Positions 18,809 through 28,780 of a stretch of 64,000 bases of DNA are shown one piece after another. The stretch's first letter is position 1; the number at the start of each line of letters is the position of its first letter. A model generated the notes under the pieces. That model made no database searches. It saw only the letters and a program-made list of their open reading frames with translations, and was not told where the DNA came from. The position numbers and the translations under genes are program-made. Origin of the DNA: Pseudomonas putida S13.1.2. Its GTDB lineage: Bacteria; Pseudomonadota; Gammaproteobacteria; Pseudomonadales; Pseudomonadaceae. Location: NCBI RefSeq assembly GCF_000498395.2, contig NZ_CP010979.1:2170001-2234000 (forward strand), given 5' to 3'.

Positions 18809-19167
18809 ACAGGCAGCGCGGCTTCACCCTGCTGGAAATGCTCGCCGCTATCGCCCTGCTGGTGATCGCCGCGTCGGTCCTGCTCGGCGCCTTCGCCCAG
18901 AGTGGCCGCTCGCTGCAACAGGTGGCGCGCGCCGACCGACACGACAGTGCCGCACGCTCGCTGATCGATGACTTCGACCTCGGCGCACTCGAGCCCGGCC
19001 CGCAGCGTGGTCGCTGGCAAGGCCTGCCGTGGACCCTGGAGGTGAGCCAGGCAGTGACTTCGCCAGGGCGCGTAACCCTGTACCGGCTCGACCTGACGGT
19101 CGGTGAAGGCCGTCACGCCTCACACTACAGTACCTTGCGAGCCCGCACCTCAGAGGCGGGGCAATGA
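18805..19167 (+). CDS. gspI: Minor pseudopilin GspI
   Basis: A 120-residue prepilin with leader MNRQRG and cleavage before FTLLEMLAAIALLVIAAS (Glu+5 present). Size and position between H and J match GspI, which nucleates the pseudopilus tip. Both ends overlap neighbours by ATGA. Confidence 0.9.
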   Translation: MNRQRGFTLLEMLAAIALLVIAASVLLGAFAQSGRSLQQVARADRHDSAARSLIDDFDLGALEPGPQRGRWQGLPWTLEVSQAVTSPGRVTLYRLDLTVGEGRHASHYSTLRARTSEAGQ

Positions 19168-19772
19168 AGCGCCAGGCCGGCTTCACCCTGCTGGAAGTAC
19201 TGGTGGTGATCAGCCTGCTGGGGCTGCTGCTGGGCCTGGTCGGCAGCGCCCTGGTAGCCTCGACCCGCGCAGTGGCCAAAGCCCAGCGCTACAGCGACAG
19301 CCTGGATGAACGCCGCGCCGCACAACGTTTTTTGCGCCAGTCCCTGAGCCAGGTACTGCCGCTGACCGGGCGCACGGCCGAAGGCCGTCACACCAGCACC
19401 TTCGAAGGTGCCGGCGACAGCGTGCTGTTCTATGCGCCACTGCCAAGCTCGGTGGGGGGTGGGTTATACCGCCAGCGCCTGCGGGTAAGCGGCCATCGCC
19501 TCGAAGTGCAATTGGCCAGGCTCGATGGCCGACAGCTGCAGGCATGGGGCGAGCCACAGCGGCTGCTGGATGGCGTCGAAGCGTTGAGCCTGCACTACCG
19601 CGGCTACACCCCGCTGGGCAAGGCGACCGGCTGGCTGACGCAATGGCCCTGGCCAGAGCGGGTGCCGCAGGCAATACGGGTGGACCTGCGCCTGCACGGC
19701 AGCCAGCAAGCCTGGCCCACCCTGCAGGTGAACCTGCTGCTGGACCTTTCCGGCGACGGAGGCCGGCCGTGA
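19164..19772 (+). CDS. gspJ: Minor pseudopilin GspJ
   Basis: A 202-residue prepilin with leader MKRQAG and FTLLEVLVVISLLGLLLG (Glu+5), followed by a large beta-rich domain as in GspJ of the I-J-K tip complex. The stop overlaps the gspK GTG start. Confidence 0.9.
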   Translation: MKRQAGFTLLEVLVVISLLGLLLGLVGSALVASTRAVAKAQRYSDSLDERRAAQRFLRQSLSQVLPLTGRTAEGRHTSTFEGAGDSVLFYAPLPSSVGGGLYRQRLRVSGHRLEVQLARLDGRQLQAWGEPQRLLDGVEALSLHYRGYTPLGKATGWLTQWPWPERVPQAIRVDLRLHGSQQAWPTLQVNLLLDLSGDGGRP

Positions 19773-20482
19773 AGCGCCAGCGCGGTGCCGCGCTGTTGCT
19801 GGCGTTGTGGGTGATCGCGCTGCTGAGCGTGCTGCTCGGTGGCCTGGCCGTGGCCGTGCAACTGCAACAGCGCCAGGCCCTCTGGCAAGGCCGCCAGACC
19901 CAGGCGGCACTGGCCGCACAGGCCGGCCTGGAGCTGGCCGTGGCCAATCTGCTGGGGCACGGGCCCCAGCGCTGGCAGCCCGATGGCCAACTGCATGCCG
20001 AGCAGTTCGCCGGCAGCACCCTGCGCATCAGGGTTACCAGCGAACGCGGCAAGCTCGACCTCAACGCGACCCCGGTCGCACCGCTCGAACGTCTGCTGCG
20101 CGCCGCTGGCGCCAGCGCCGCTCGGGCCAAAACCATCACCCACGCTTTAAGGACGAGGCGCAACCAGGTACCCCTGCGAATGCTCGAAGAATTTCGCCAA
20201 CTGCCCCGCATGGACTATGCGCTCTACCAGCGCGTGCTGCCGTCGATAACCGTGTGGGCCGGCACCGCCGAGCCCGACCCGGGCCTGGTCGAGCCGCAAC
20301 TGGCCCGTGCGCTCGGCCTTCGCCGGGGCCAAGGCCAGGCCTCCGACCCCGGGCAGATCCTCAGCGTCTACAGCGAGGCGACCCTGGCAGGTGGCTTTGC
20401 CGCGCATGTGCAGGCCACCTTCGTGCTGCTACCGGCCCACGCGGGTGGCAAACCGTATCGCGTGTTGCGGTGGCAGGAATGA
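19769..20482 (+). CDS. gspK: Minor pseudopilin GspK (short form)
   Basis: Begins at GTG 19769, overlapping the gspJ stop. Leader MKRQRG is followed by AALLLALWVIALLSVLLGG; as usual in GspK, Glu+5 is missing, in agreement with its place at the very tip. The protein has 237 residues against roughly 300 or more in classical GspK, so part of the alpha-helical insert is probably absent. A helix-hairpin-helix-like segment (LRTRRNQVPLRMLEEFRQL) is visible. Confidence 0.87.
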   Translation: MKRQRGAALLLALWVIALLSVLLGGLAVAVQLQQRQALWQGRQTQAALAAQAGLELAVANLLGHGPQRWQPDGQLHAEQFAGSTLRIRVTSERGKLDLNATPVAPLERLLRAAGASAARAKTITHALRTRRNQVPLRMLEEFRQLPRMDYALYQRVLPSITVWAGTAEPDPGLVEPQLARALGLRRGQGQASDPGQILSVYSEATLAGGFAAHVQATFVLLPAHAGGKPYRVLRWQE

Positions 20483-21522
20483 CCCTCGTGCCCCCACGCT
20501 GCTCGGCAGCATTTGCCGCCTACCGGCGATCCTGCGCTGCAGGTTGGCAACGGAGCCTTGCCAGGCGCTGGCTGCTGGCCTGGCGCATGGAGCTGACCGG
20601 GCTGTTACCGGCCGTGCTGGCCGAACGCCTCGTTCGGCGCAATGCGCCGCAGGTACTGCGCTGGCCCTTGCCAACCGAGCTTCAGGCCAGCTACCCCGCT
20701 GTACTTGTGCTCGATACCCGGCAAGTGCTGGCGCAGCGCATCAGCCTGCCGCTGGCGGCCACGCGCAACCTTGGGGAAGTGCTGACCTACGAAATCGACA
20801 AGTACACCCCCTATACCGCCGAACAGGTTCACTTCGTCGCCCGGGTGGTGCGCCGACAGCCACCGAACGCCGAGGTCGAACTGGTGGCCATCGCCCGCCA
20901 GCGCCTTGATGCCCTGCTGGAAGCGTGCCGTGAACGCAACCTGCCACTGGTGGCCATTGACGTTCAGGGCAGCGACGGCCAGCGCCTGGGGCTGGACCTG
21001 CTACCCGCAGGCAGCGATACCGGCCTGGCCCGCCCTTCCCGCCTTGATCAAGGCTTGTGGCTGAGCCTGGCGGCCTGCTGCCTGCTCTTGGCCGGCGCGT
21101 TCATCGACCAGCGCCAGAACCTGGTGGCAGCCATGCAGCAGCAAGTCGCCAGCCAGCGCCAGGCGGTGCAGCACATCGAACAATTGCGCCAGGCACTCGA
21201 CAGCAGCGTCGGCGCCGCCTCGTACCTGGCCAGCCGCAAGGCCGGCCAGCCCACCGTCAGCGCGCTGCTGGCGGACCTCACCGGTTGCCTGGGTGACGAA
21301 ACCTGGATCGAGCAACTGGAAGTCCACGAAACCGGCGAGGTCACGTTCTCCGGCCAGAGCGCGCGCAGCAGCGCCCTGATCACCCAGGTCAAGGCCTGCA
21401 AGACCCTGGAGCATGCCCAGTTCCAGGGGGTGATCCTACCGGACAAAGCCACAGGCCAGGAGCGTTTTTCGATCAGCGCCCAGCTCAAGCGGGAGGTGCC
21501 CCATGCGCCCGTTCAACCCTAG
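20479..21522 (+). CDS. gspL: Type II secretion protein GspL / PilM-PilN-like
   Basis: A 347-residue bitopic protein: a cytoplasmic actin-like (PilM/GspL) domain (for example EVLTYEIDKYTPYTAEQV), one membrane helix (LWLSLAACCLLLAGAF, ~195-210) and a periplasmic PilN/GspL domain. ATG 20479 overlaps the gspK stop (ATGA). The cytoplasmic part is shorter than in XcpY. It anchors GspE to the inner membrane and overlaps gspM by 20 bases. Confidence 0.85.
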   Translation: MTLVPPRCSAAFAAYRRSCAAGWQRSLARRWLLAWRMELTGLLPAVLAERLVRRNAPQVLRWPLPTELQASYPAVLVLDTRQVLAQRISLPLAATRNLGEVLTYEIDKYTPYTAEQVHFVARVVRRQPPNAEVELVAIARQRLDALLEACRERNLPLVAIDVQGSDGQRLGLDLLPAGSDTGLARPSRLDQGLWLSLAACCLLLAGAFIDQRQNLVAAMQQQVASQRQAVQHIEQLRQALDSSVGAASYLASRKAGQPTVSALLADLTGCLGDETWIEQLEVHETGEVTFSGQSARSSALITQVKACKTLEHAQFQGVILPDKATGQERFSISAQLKREVPHAPVQP

Positions 21523-22117
21523 GGAACGCAAGATCGTCGCGCTTGGCGTGCTCGGCCTGTTGCTCTGGGCCGGCTGGTATCTGTTCGTCGACAGCCTGCT
21601 GCTTGCCCCGCTGCGCGACCTCGACGAGCAGGCGCAGACACTGCGTGAACAACAACGTCGCTACGCCAGCCTGATGCTTCAGCAGCCGCAACTGGAAGCG
21701 CGCCTCAGGCAGGCGCGCAACGACCCGGCGCAGCGCAACAGCCTGCTGCCCGGTGACGACCCCAACGCCGTGGCTGCCGATCTCATGCAATACGCCGTCG
21801 AGCAGGTCCGCCGCCAGGCCTCGACCGGTGCAGGCTGCGAGGTGACCCAGCGCATGCCGATTGCCCCCGCCGAACGCGATGATGCCCAGGCCGAGCCCTA
21901 TCGGCCGGTCAAGGTCAGCCTGACCCTGGCCTGCGCCATCGAACCGCTGGCCGCACTGCTGCATGCCTTGGAGTACGGCCAGCCGAGCCTGTTCATCGAG
22001 CAGCTGAGCATCCGCCGCAGCACCAGCACTGCAGCACAGAGCCCGGCCGGGCACCTTGAAGTGCACCTGCTGATTCGCGGCTACCTGCAGGCAGCAGGCC
22101 AAGGGGGCAAGCCATGA
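21503..22117 (+). CDS. gspM: Type II secretion protein GspM
   Basis: A 204-residue bitopic protein with an N-terminal membrane helix (VALGVLGLLLWAGWYLFV), a short coiled-coil, and a ferredoxin-like periplasmic GspM domain. It partners GspL in the inner-membrane platform. Start lies inside the end of gspL; stop overlaps the next start by ATGA. Confidence 0.85.
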   Translation: MRPFNPRERKIVALGVLGLLLWAGWYLFVDSLLLAPLRDLDEQAQTLREQQRRYASLMLQQPQLEARLRQARNDPAQRNSLLPGDDPNAVAADLMQYAVEQVRRQASTGAGCEVTQRMPIAPAERDDAQAEPYRPVKVSLTLACAIEPLAALLHALEYGQPSLFIEQLSIRRSTSTAAQSPAGHLEVHLLIRGYLQAAGQGGKP

Positions 22118-22626
22118 AAGTACCGGCCATGCGCCTGGCACTGCTGACCGCCAACGTGACGCTGCTGGCCAGCGTAGCCTGGGTGTTCGCGACGCCCGCC
22201 CAGCCACACTGGTTCGAAGCGCATGCACGCTCGAACACCGCGCCAAGCCAGCCGCCCGTGCGCCTGGTCGAGCCGGGCAAAGCGCAGCTGGCGGCCGTGT
22301 GGCTGCACCCGCTGTTCAGCCCGGGCCGCCAGCCGGACGCCCATGGCCCGCAAGGGCAGGCTCCGGCGCTGGCTGGCATGATCCTGAGCGGTGTGCTGCT
22401 GGACGGCGAAAGCCGCTTCGCATACCTGCGCGAAGGCCGCAAACCGACAACCAAGGTGGCCCTGGGCAGCACCCTCGCCAGTGGCTGGACCTTGAGCCAG
22501 CTCGGCACCACCAGCGCCACCTTCACCCGCGCCGGGCAAACCCAAACGCTCAGCATGCCGTTGCTGCGCCTGCCGCCGCCCTCCACCACTCCCGCCATCA
22601 CCCTTCCGCGTACGACGACACCATGA
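22114..22626 (+). CDS. gspC: GspC-like protein reduced to TM plus HR domain
   Basis: A 170-residue protein with one N-terminal membrane helix and a periplasmic region resembling the homology region (HR) of GspC/XcpP: LAGMILSGVLLDGESRFAYL, then LGSTLASGWTLSQL and an ending FTRAGQTQTL. No PDZ or coiled-coil domain follows. GspC normally connects the inner platform to the secretin; the location just before gspD supports this role. The call rests on weak pattern similarity and position. Confidence 0.68.
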   Translation: MKVPAMRLALLTANVTLLASVAWVFATPAQPHWFEAHARSNTAPSQPPVRLVEPGKAQLAAVWLHPLFSPGRQPDAHGPQGQAPALAGMILSGVLLDGESRFAYLREGRKPTTKVALGSTLASGWTLSQLGTTSATFTRAGQTQTLSMPLLRLPPPSTTPAITLPRTTTP

Positions 22627-24857
22627 CCATGCCGCATTTCCCCCGTTTCTCTCTCCTTACCCTGCGGGCTCCTTTGCTGGGCCTGAGTGTTGCCGTCACA
22701 TTGGCCGGCTGCGCCCTGCCGCGGCAAGATCTACACGGTGACCCGGCGCTGCTGCAGGAAGCTCTGGAAGGTGCCGATGCGCCGGCGCCGGCGAGCAAAC
22801 CGGACGACACCCCGGTTGCGCCCAGGGAGAGCACCGCGCCCACCCGACAGATCATTCAGGGCAACCAGCGCTTCACCCGCCCCGCCAGCAGGCCGGCGGC
22901 CAGAGCCGCCAGCGACCAGGGCGATATCGTCTTCAACTTCACCGACCAGCCGATCGAGGCGGTGATCAACAGCGTGATGGGCGATCTGCTGCATGAGAAC
23001 TACAGCATCAGCCAGGGCGTGAAAGGCAGTGTCAGCTTCTCCACCTCCAAACCTGTGAACAAGCAGCAGGCGCTGTCAATACTGGAAACGCTGCTGTCCT
23101 GGACCGACAACGCCATGATCCGCCAAGGCGACCGCTACGTGATCCTGCCCGCCGACAAGGCAGTGGCCGGTAAGCTGGTCCCAGAAGTCGCCGTGGCGCA
23201 GCCCCCAGGCGGCCTGGCTGCGCGGCTGTTCAACCTGCGCTACATCGGTGCCAGCGAAATGCAGAAGCTGCTGCAGCCGTTCGTGCGTGACAATGCCTTC
23301 CTGCTGGTGGACCCGGCGCGCAATGTGATCAGCCTGGCCGGCACCCCGGAGGAACTGGCCAACTACCAGGACACCATCGACACCTTCGACGTCGACTGGC
23401 TCAAAGGCATGTCGATCGGCGTGTACGGCCTGCAGCGCGCCTCGGTGGCCGAACTGATGCCGCAACTGCAGAAGCTGTTCGGCCCGGACAGCGGCATGCC
23501 GTTGTCCGATATGGTCAAGTTCATGCCCAACGAGCGGACCAACTCGATTGTCGCTATTTCGTCGCAGCCGCAGTACCTGCAAGAGGTCGGCGAGTGGATT
23601 CGGACCATCGACGAAGGCGGTGGCAACGAGCCGCAGCTGTTCGTCTACGACGTGCGCAACATGAAGGCCGCCGACCTGGCGCGCTACCTGCGCCAGATAT
23701 ACGGTTCGGGCAAGGTCAGCGACGACACGGCGGCCAAGGTCGCCCCGGGCCTGAAGACCACCAGCCTGACCTCGCTGAACGGCACCGGCGCCCAAGGCCT
23801 GAACGGCAGCGGTATGACCGCCCAGGCTGACAAGGCCGACGACGAGCAGAGCGAAGCGTACGACGAGCCCTCCGACCAAGGCAGCGACAGCGAAACAGGT
23901 AGCGCGTCCGCAGAAGCGGGCGAAAGCGATGCCAAGAGCCTTGCCGAGTCGGTGCGCATCACGGCGCAGAAAAGCAGCAACCAGCTGCTGGTGCGCACCC
24001 GACCGGCACAGTGGAAAGAAATCGAAGCCGCGATCAAGCGCCTGGACAGCCCACCCCTGCAAGTGCAGATCGAAACCCGCATCCTCGAGGTCAAGCTCAG
24101 CGGCGATCTCGACCAGGGCGTGCAGTGGTATCTGGGCCGCCTGGCAGGCAATTCGTCCAGCACCAGCGTGGCCAACGAAAGCGGCAGCCAAGGTGCCTTG
24201 GGCGCCGGTGGCGTGGCGCTGGGCAGCAGTTCGATGTTCTACTCGTTCGTCAGCAGCAACCTGCAAGTCGCCTTGCGCGCCCTGGAGACCCGTGGCCTGA
24301 CCCAGGTGCTGTCGGCGCCATCGCTGGTGGTACTGAACAACCAGCAGGCGCAGATCCAGGTCGGCGACAACATCCCGATCAGCCAGACCACCGTCAACAC
24401 CAGCACCTCTGACACCACCCTGAGCAGCGTCGAATATGTGCAGACCGGGGTCATTCTCGACGTGGTGCCGCGCATCAATCCAGGCGGGCTGGTGTACATG
24501 GACATCCAGCAGCAGGTCAGCGACGCCGATGACAGCGCGGTGACCACCACCCAGCCCAACCCACGCATCTCCAGCCGGGCGGTGTCGACCCAGGTAGCGG
24601 TGCAGAGTGGCCAGACGGTCTTGCTCGGTGGCCTGATCAAGCAGGACAACACCAAGTCAGAGACCCGTGTACCCGGGCTGTCGAGAATCCCAGGCCTCGG
24701 CTGGCTGTTTGGCAGCAGCTCCAAAAGTCGCGACCGTACCGAGCTGATCGTGCTGATCACCCCCAAGGTGGTGAACAACCCCGAGCAGGCACGCCAGGTC
24801 ACCACTGACTACCGCCAGCAAATGCAGTTGCTGAGGAGCCAGGTCAAAGGAACATGA
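22623..24857 (+). CDS. gspD: Type II secretion lipo-secretin GspD (HxcQ-like)
   Basis: A 744-residue outer-membrane secretin. The signal peptide ends in a lipobox (VTLAGC, Cys30), so the protein is predicted to be a lipoprotein, like HxcQ, which pilots itself to the outer membrane without a separate pilotin. N0-N3 domains (including VKFMPNERTNSIVAISSQPQ) precede the secretin core (LSAPSLVVLNNQQAQIQVG; VPGLSRIPGLGWLFGS). An acidic Ser/Asp/Glu-rich linker of roughly 50 residues (DNA about 23820-23945) interrupts the N-terminal repeats. Last gene of the operon. Confidence 0.94.
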   Translation: MTMPHFPRFSLLTLRAPLLGLSVAVTLAGCALPRQDLHGDPALLQEALEGADAPAPASKPDDTPVAPRESTAPTRQIIQGNQRFTRPASRPAARAASDQGDIVFNFTDQPIEAVINSVMGDLLHENYSISQGVKGSVSFSTSKPVNKQQALSILETLLSWTDNAMIRQGDRYVILPADKAVAGKLVPEVAVAQPPGGLAARLFNLRYIGASEMQKLLQPFVRDNAFLLVDPARNVISLAGTPEELANYQDTIDTFDVDWLKGMSIGVYGLQRASVAELMPQLQKLFGPDSGMPLSDMVKFMPNERTNSIVAISSQPQYLQEVGEWIRTIDEGGGNEPQLFVYDVRNMKAADLARYLRQIYGSGKVSDDTAAKVAPGLKTTSLTSLNGTGAQGLNGSGMTAQADKADDEQSEAYDEPSDQGSDSETGSASAEAGESDAKSLAESVRITAQKSSNQLLVRTRPAQWKEIEAAIKRLDSPPLQVQIETRILEVKLSGDLDQGVQWYLGRLAGNSSSTSVANESGSQGALGAGGVALGSSSMFYSFVSSNLQVALRALETRGLTQVLSAPSLVVLNNQQAQIQVGDNIPISQTTVNTSTSDTTLSSVEYVQTGVILDVVPRINPGGLVYMDIQQQVSDADDSAVTTTQPNPRISSRAVSTQVAVQSGQTVLLGGLIKQDNTKSETRVPGLSRIPGLGWLFGSSSKSRDRTELIVLITPKVVNNPEQARQVTTDYRQQMQLLRSQVKGT

Positions 24858-24907
24858 CAGCAGCCCTTGCGTTCTGGAGATGCAGGGCCGGTATGGCGGT
24901 TACGTGC

Positions 24908-25333
24908 TCATGAACCTGGGCGTACCTTCAGCTGCCTCGGAGCCGGGATCATCTGCACTTGGCCATGTTCCACACCGCGCTCGACCATCAATTGGCGAGA
25001 AAGCTCGCCAATGGGGCCGCTTTCGCCCTGCAGCACAGAGACCTCCAGGCAGTGGCCGGCATCCAGGTGCACATGCAGGGTGGATCGGGTCAGATCGTGG
25101 TGGGCATGCAGGGTCTGGTTGAGCCGCCGGGGCAATTCGCGTGCGCTGTGGTCGTACAGGTAACTGACCACGGCCACGCAGGCGGCATCGTCCGGCAATG
25201 CTTCAGACTCGCGCATGCCTGCACGCAACAGGTCGCGAATGGCCTCCGAACGGCCCTGATAGCCTTGGGTCGCCACCCGCCGATCGATGACGTCGAGCAG
25301 CTCTTCATCCAGCGTGATGGTGATTCGTTGCAT
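24908..25333 (-). CDS. nikR: Nickel-responsive repressor NikR
   Basis: A 141-residue ribbon-helix-helix protein (MQRITITLDEELLDVIDRR) with an ACT-type nickel-sensing domain. The high-affinity nickel ligands are visible in LHVHLDAGHCLE (His-x-His and Cys, equivalent to E. coli H87, H89, C95), with a preceding His cluster (HAHH). It represses nikABCDE when nickel is plentiful. It is transcribed divergently from nikA with a NikR operator between them, and converges on gspD. Confidence 0.95.
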   Translation of the reverse strand: MQRITITLDEELLDVIDRRVATQGYQGRSEAIRDLLRAGMRESEALPDDAACVAVVSYLYDHSARELPRRLNQTLHAHHDLTRSTLHVHLDAGHCLEVSVLQGESGPIGELSRQLMVERGVEHGQVQMIPAPRQLKVRPGS

Positions 25334-25346
25334 TTTGTAACTTCCA

Positions 25347-25374
25347 GTAAGATGATTTCACGTAGACATCATAC
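25347..25374. promoter_or_regulatory. NikR operator
   Basis: GTAAGA (25347-25352), 16 bases, then TCATAC (25369-25374). The E. coli NikR site is GTATGA-N16-TCATAC, so spacing is exact and 11 of 12 half-site bases match. It lies 14 bases upstream of nikR and 47 upstream of nikA, suited to control both. Confidence 0.85.
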
Positions 25375-25420
25375 CCACCACGCCTTAGCCTACGGCCTCC
25401 GTGAAAGTGGGGGACGCAGT

Positions 25421-26995
25421 GTGAAGCAGCAGCCAGGTAAACGAAAGCCCGCCCTATGGGGCATCCTTTTTCTAGCTGCGTGTGCTGTTGCACCGGCCAG
25501 CCGCGCCGCCGAGCAAGGGCCACGGCTGGTGTATTCGTGGCCTGTGAATGCCGGGCCGCTCGACCCGCGTGGCTACTCCCCAAACCAGATGTACGCCCAG
25601 GCCATGGTCTATGAGCCCCTGGTGCGCTATACCGCCGCCGGTACGCTGGAGCCTTGGCTGGCTGAGGCCTGGCAGGTTTCGGGTGACGGCAAGACCTACA
25701 CGTTCACGCTTCGAGACGGTGTGCGGTTCAGCGATGGCACCCCATTCGATGCGCCGGCGGCCAAAGCCAACCTCGATGCAGTGTTGGCCAACACGCAGCG
25801 CCACCGCTGGATGGAGCTGGTGACCACCCTGGACCACGTTGAAGCACCTGAGCGCCTGACCCTGCGCCTGATCCTCAAGCACCCCTACTACCCGACGCTG
25901 ATGGAACTGGCCCAGGTTCGCCCATTACGCTTTGCCTCGCCTCAGGCAAAACCCGGCCAACCCGCCGGCACCGGTCCGTGGATGCGCGCCGAATCGCGCC
26001 TGGGCGAATACGACCGCTTCGTGCGCAACCCTTATTACTGGGGACCAAAGCCGGCCTACAGCGAGGTCATGGTCAAGGTCATTCCAGACCCCAACAGCCG
26101 CGCGCTTGCCCTGCAGGCCGGCGAGGTCGAGCTGATCCAGGGCGCCGCCGGCGAGATCACGGCCGGCACGTTCGTGCGTCTGCGTGACCAGGGCTTTGCC
26201 ACCGCACTGTCGGCACCGCTGGCCACCCGCACGCTGGCGATGAACACCGGCCGTGGCGCCACCCGCGATCTGGCGGTGCGCCAAGCGATCAACCAGGCCG
26301 TGGACAAGCAAGCGATCATCGACAAGATCCTCTACGGCCTTGAGCCCCGGGCAGATACCCTGTTCGCCAGCAACATGCCCTACGCCGATATTGGCCTCAA
26401 GCCCTACCCTTACGACCCTGCGCTCGCCGCCCGCGCGCTCGACGCTGCCGGGTGGGCCTTGGCGCCAGGCGCTTCAGTGCGCAGCAAAGGCGGCGAACCG
26501 TTAGCCATCGAACTGGTGTTCCTCGGCACCAGTGCCTTGCAGAAGAGCCTGGCCGAAGTGCTGCAGGGCGAGCTGGCGAAAATCGGCATCCACATCGACC
26601 TGCGTGCGGTTGAAGAAGGGGCGTTGGTACGGCGCCAGCGCGACGGCGACTTTGACATGATCTTCGCCGACACCTGGGGTGCGCCCTACGACCCGCATTC
26701 GTTCGTCAGCTCCATGCGCTACGCCGGCCATGCCGACTACATGGCCCAGCGGGGGTTGGCAATCAAGGACGAACTGGACAAGCGCATTGGCCAGGTGCTG
26801 GCCAGTACCGACGAACAGCAGCGTGCCGAGCAGTACCGCTTCATCCTCACCACCTTGCACCAGCAGGCCGTCTATTTGCCCATCTCGCACCTCACAGCCA
26901 TCAGCGTGCGCCGTGATTCGGTGGCCAAGGTCCAGTTCGGCAGCACCTTGTTCGATGTGCCGTTCGAAACCATGACGCCAAAACAGGAGGACTGA
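25421..26995 (+). CDS. nikA: Nickel ABC transporter periplasmic binding protein NikA
   Basis: A 524-residue SBP_bac_5 (DppA/OppA-type) binding protein with a signal peptide (basic leader, then [18 protein letters not shown]). The mature start [21 protein letters not shown] resembles NikA. GTG 25421 is chosen because GGGGGA lies a few bases upstream and it gives the signal peptide. It binds a nickel-metallophore complex and delivers it to NikBC. First gene of nikABCDE. Confidence 0.92.
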   Translation: MKQQPGKRKPALWGILFLAACAVAPASRAAEQGPRLVYSWPVNAGPLDPRGYSPNQMYAQAMVYEPLVRYTAAGTLEPWLAEAWQVSGDGKTYTFTLRDGVRFSDGTPFDAPAAKANLDAVLANTQRHRWMELVTTLDHVEAPERLTLRLILKHPYYPTLMELAQVRPLRFASPQAKPGQPAGTGPWMRAESRLGEYDRFVRNPYYWGPKPAYSEVMVKVIPDPNSRALALQAGEVELIQGAAGEITAGTFVRLRDQGFATALSAPLATRTLAMNTGRGATRDLAVRQAINQAVDKQAIIDKILYGLEPRADTLFASNMPYADIGLKPYPYDPALAARALDAAGWALAPGASVRSKGGEPLAIELVFLGTSALQKSLAEVLQGELAKIGIHIDLRAVEEGALVRRQRDGDFDMIFADTWGAPYDPHSFVSSMRYAGHADYMAQRGLAIKDELDKRIGQVLASTDEQQRAEQYRFILTTLHQQAVYLPISHLTAISVRRDSVAKVQFGSTLFDVPFETMTPKQED

Positions 26996-26996
26996 C

Positions 26997-27938
26997 ATGT
27001 TGCGCTACATCCTGTTGCGCCTGGCGCTGCTGGTGCCGGTCATGCTTGGCGTTTCGTTGCTGGTGTTCGTGCTGCTGCACCTGGGCAGCACCGACCCTGC
27101 GCTGGACTACCTTCGGCTTTCGCACATTCCACCGACCGACGCAGCCATTGCCGAAGTTCGCCATACCCTGGGCCTGGATCGCCCACTGTATGCGCAATAC
27201 CTGAGCTGGCTGTGGAACGCCGTGCATCTGGACTTCGGCATCTCCTATATCACCGGCCGCCCAGTGCTTGACGACCTGCTCTACTACCTGCCCGCCACCC
27301 TGCAATTCGGCGGCCTGGCGTTGGCCTGCACGCTGCTGCTGTCGATCCCCTTGGGGCTGTTGGCTGCACGCTGGCAAGGGCGCTGGCCCGACCACGCCGT
27401 GCGGGCAGTGACCTTCCTGGGGGTGTCGATGCCTAATTTCTGGCTGGCGTTTCTGCTGATCGCGCTTTTTTCCCTGTGGCTGGGCTGGTTGCCGCCGTTG
27501 GGGCGCGGCGGGGCCGGGCACCTGGTGATGCCGGTGCTGGCGATCGCCTTGATGTCGATGTCGATCAACGCCCGCCTGCTGCGCGCCAGCTTGCTTGAAG
27601 CCGGCGGGCAGCGGCACGTCACCTATGCCCGTGCCCGCGGCCTGCCCGAACGGTATGTCTGGCGCGACCATATCCTGCGCAATGCCTGGTTGCCGCTGGT
27701 GACGGCCACTGGCATGCACATCGGCGAACTGATCGGCGGCGCACTGGTCATCGAGACGATCTTCGCCTGGCCCGGCGTTGGTCGTTTTGCGGTGTCTGCA
27801 GTGCTGAACCGCGACTTCCCGGTGATGCAGTGCTTCACCCTGCTACTGACCGGTCTGCTGATGATCTGCAACCTGATAGTCGATGTCTGCTACGCCTGGC
27901 TTGATCCTCGCAGCCGGCTGGAAGGGGTGAACGCATGA
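26997..27938 (+). CDS. nikB: Nickel ABC transporter permease NikB
   Basis: A 313-residue inner-membrane permease with the DppB/OppB N-terminal signature ([20 protein letters not shown]), about six membrane helices, and the EAA loop that contacts the ATPases ([20 protein letters not shown]). It begins one base after the nikA stop and overlaps nikC by ATGA. Confidence 0.93.
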   Translation: MLRYILLRLALLVPVMLGVSLLVFVLLHLGSTDPALDYLRLSHIPPTDAAIAEVRHTLGLDRPLYAQYLSWLWNAVHLDFGISYITGRPVLDDLLYYLPATLQFGGLALACTLLLSIPLGLLAARWQGRWPDHAVRAVTFLGVSMPNFWLAFLLIALFSLWLGWLPPLGRGGAGHLVMPVLAIALMSMSINARLLRASLLEAGGQRHVTYARARGLPERYVWRDHILRNAWLPLVTATGMHIGELIGGALVIETIFAWPGVGRFAVSAVLNRDFPVMQCFTLLLTGLLMICNLIVDVCYAWLDPRSRLEGVNA

Positions 27939-28780
27939 GTGTGCAGTCTGCCCTGCGTCAGCCATTGCGGCTGCGCCGCCCCAGCCTGATGATCGGCCTT
28001 GCCCTGGTCGGCCTGCTGGTATTGCTGGCGCTGTTCGGCCACTGGATCGCCCCGCATGACCCCGACCTGGTCGACCTCAGCCAGCGCCTGCAGGCCCCTG
28101 ACGCCAGCCACTGGCTGGGGACCGATCACCTCGGGCGCGACCTGCTTTCGCGGCTGATCGTCGGCACGCGCCTGTCCTTGGGCAGCGTGATGCTTACCCT
28201 GGCACTGGTGCTGGCGCTTGGGCTCGCGGTCGGCGGTGTGGCCGGGTTTGTCGGCGGGCGCACCGACCTGCTGCTGATGCGCCTGTGCGACATGTTCATG
28301 ACCTTCCCCACGCTGGTACTGGCATTCTTCTTCGTCACCTTGCTGGGCACCGGCCTGAGCAACGTGATCATCGCCATCGCTTTGTCCCACTGGGCCTGGT
28401 ATGCGCGCATGGTGCGCGGCCTGGTGATTGCCCAGCGCGGCCGCGAATACGTATTGGCTTCACGCCTGGCCGGCGCTTCACGCTGGGCGCGGCTGCGCCA
28501 GCATGTGCTGCCCAGTATCGCCGGCCCGCTGCTGGTGCTGGCAACCATGGACATCGGCCACATGATGCTGCACGTCTCCGGCCTGTCGTTCCTTGGCCTC
28601 GGGGTGGCGCCGCCCAGCGCCGAATGGGGCGTGATGATCAACGACGCCAAGGAATTCATCTGGACGCAACCGCAACTGCTGCTGTTACCAGGGCTGATGA
28701 TCTTCTTCTCGGTGATGGCCTTCAACCTGCTGGGCGATGCCCTGCGCGACCGCCTCGACCCAACACAGGAGCACCGTTGA
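27935..28780 (+). CDS. nikC: Nickel ABC transporter permease NikC
   Basis: A 281-residue DppC/OppC-type permease with about six helices, the [11 protein letters not shown] motif after TM1 and an EAA loop ([18 protein letters not shown]). It forms the membrane channel with NikB. nikD follows directly at the next base. Confidence 0.93.
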   Translation: MSVQSALRQPLRLRRPSLMIGLALVGLLVLLALFGHWIAPHDPDLVDLSQRLQAPDASHWLGTDHLGRDLLSRLIVGTRLSLGSVMLTLALVLALGLAVGGVAGFVGGRTDLLLMRLCDMFMTFPTLVLAFFFVTLLGTGLSNVIIAIALSHWAWYARMVRGLVIAQRGREYVLASRLAGASRWARLRQHVLPSIAGPLLVLATMDIGHMMLHVSGLSFLGLGVAPPSAEWGVMINDAKEFIWTQPQLLLLPGLMIFFSVMAFNLLGDALRDRLDPTQEHR

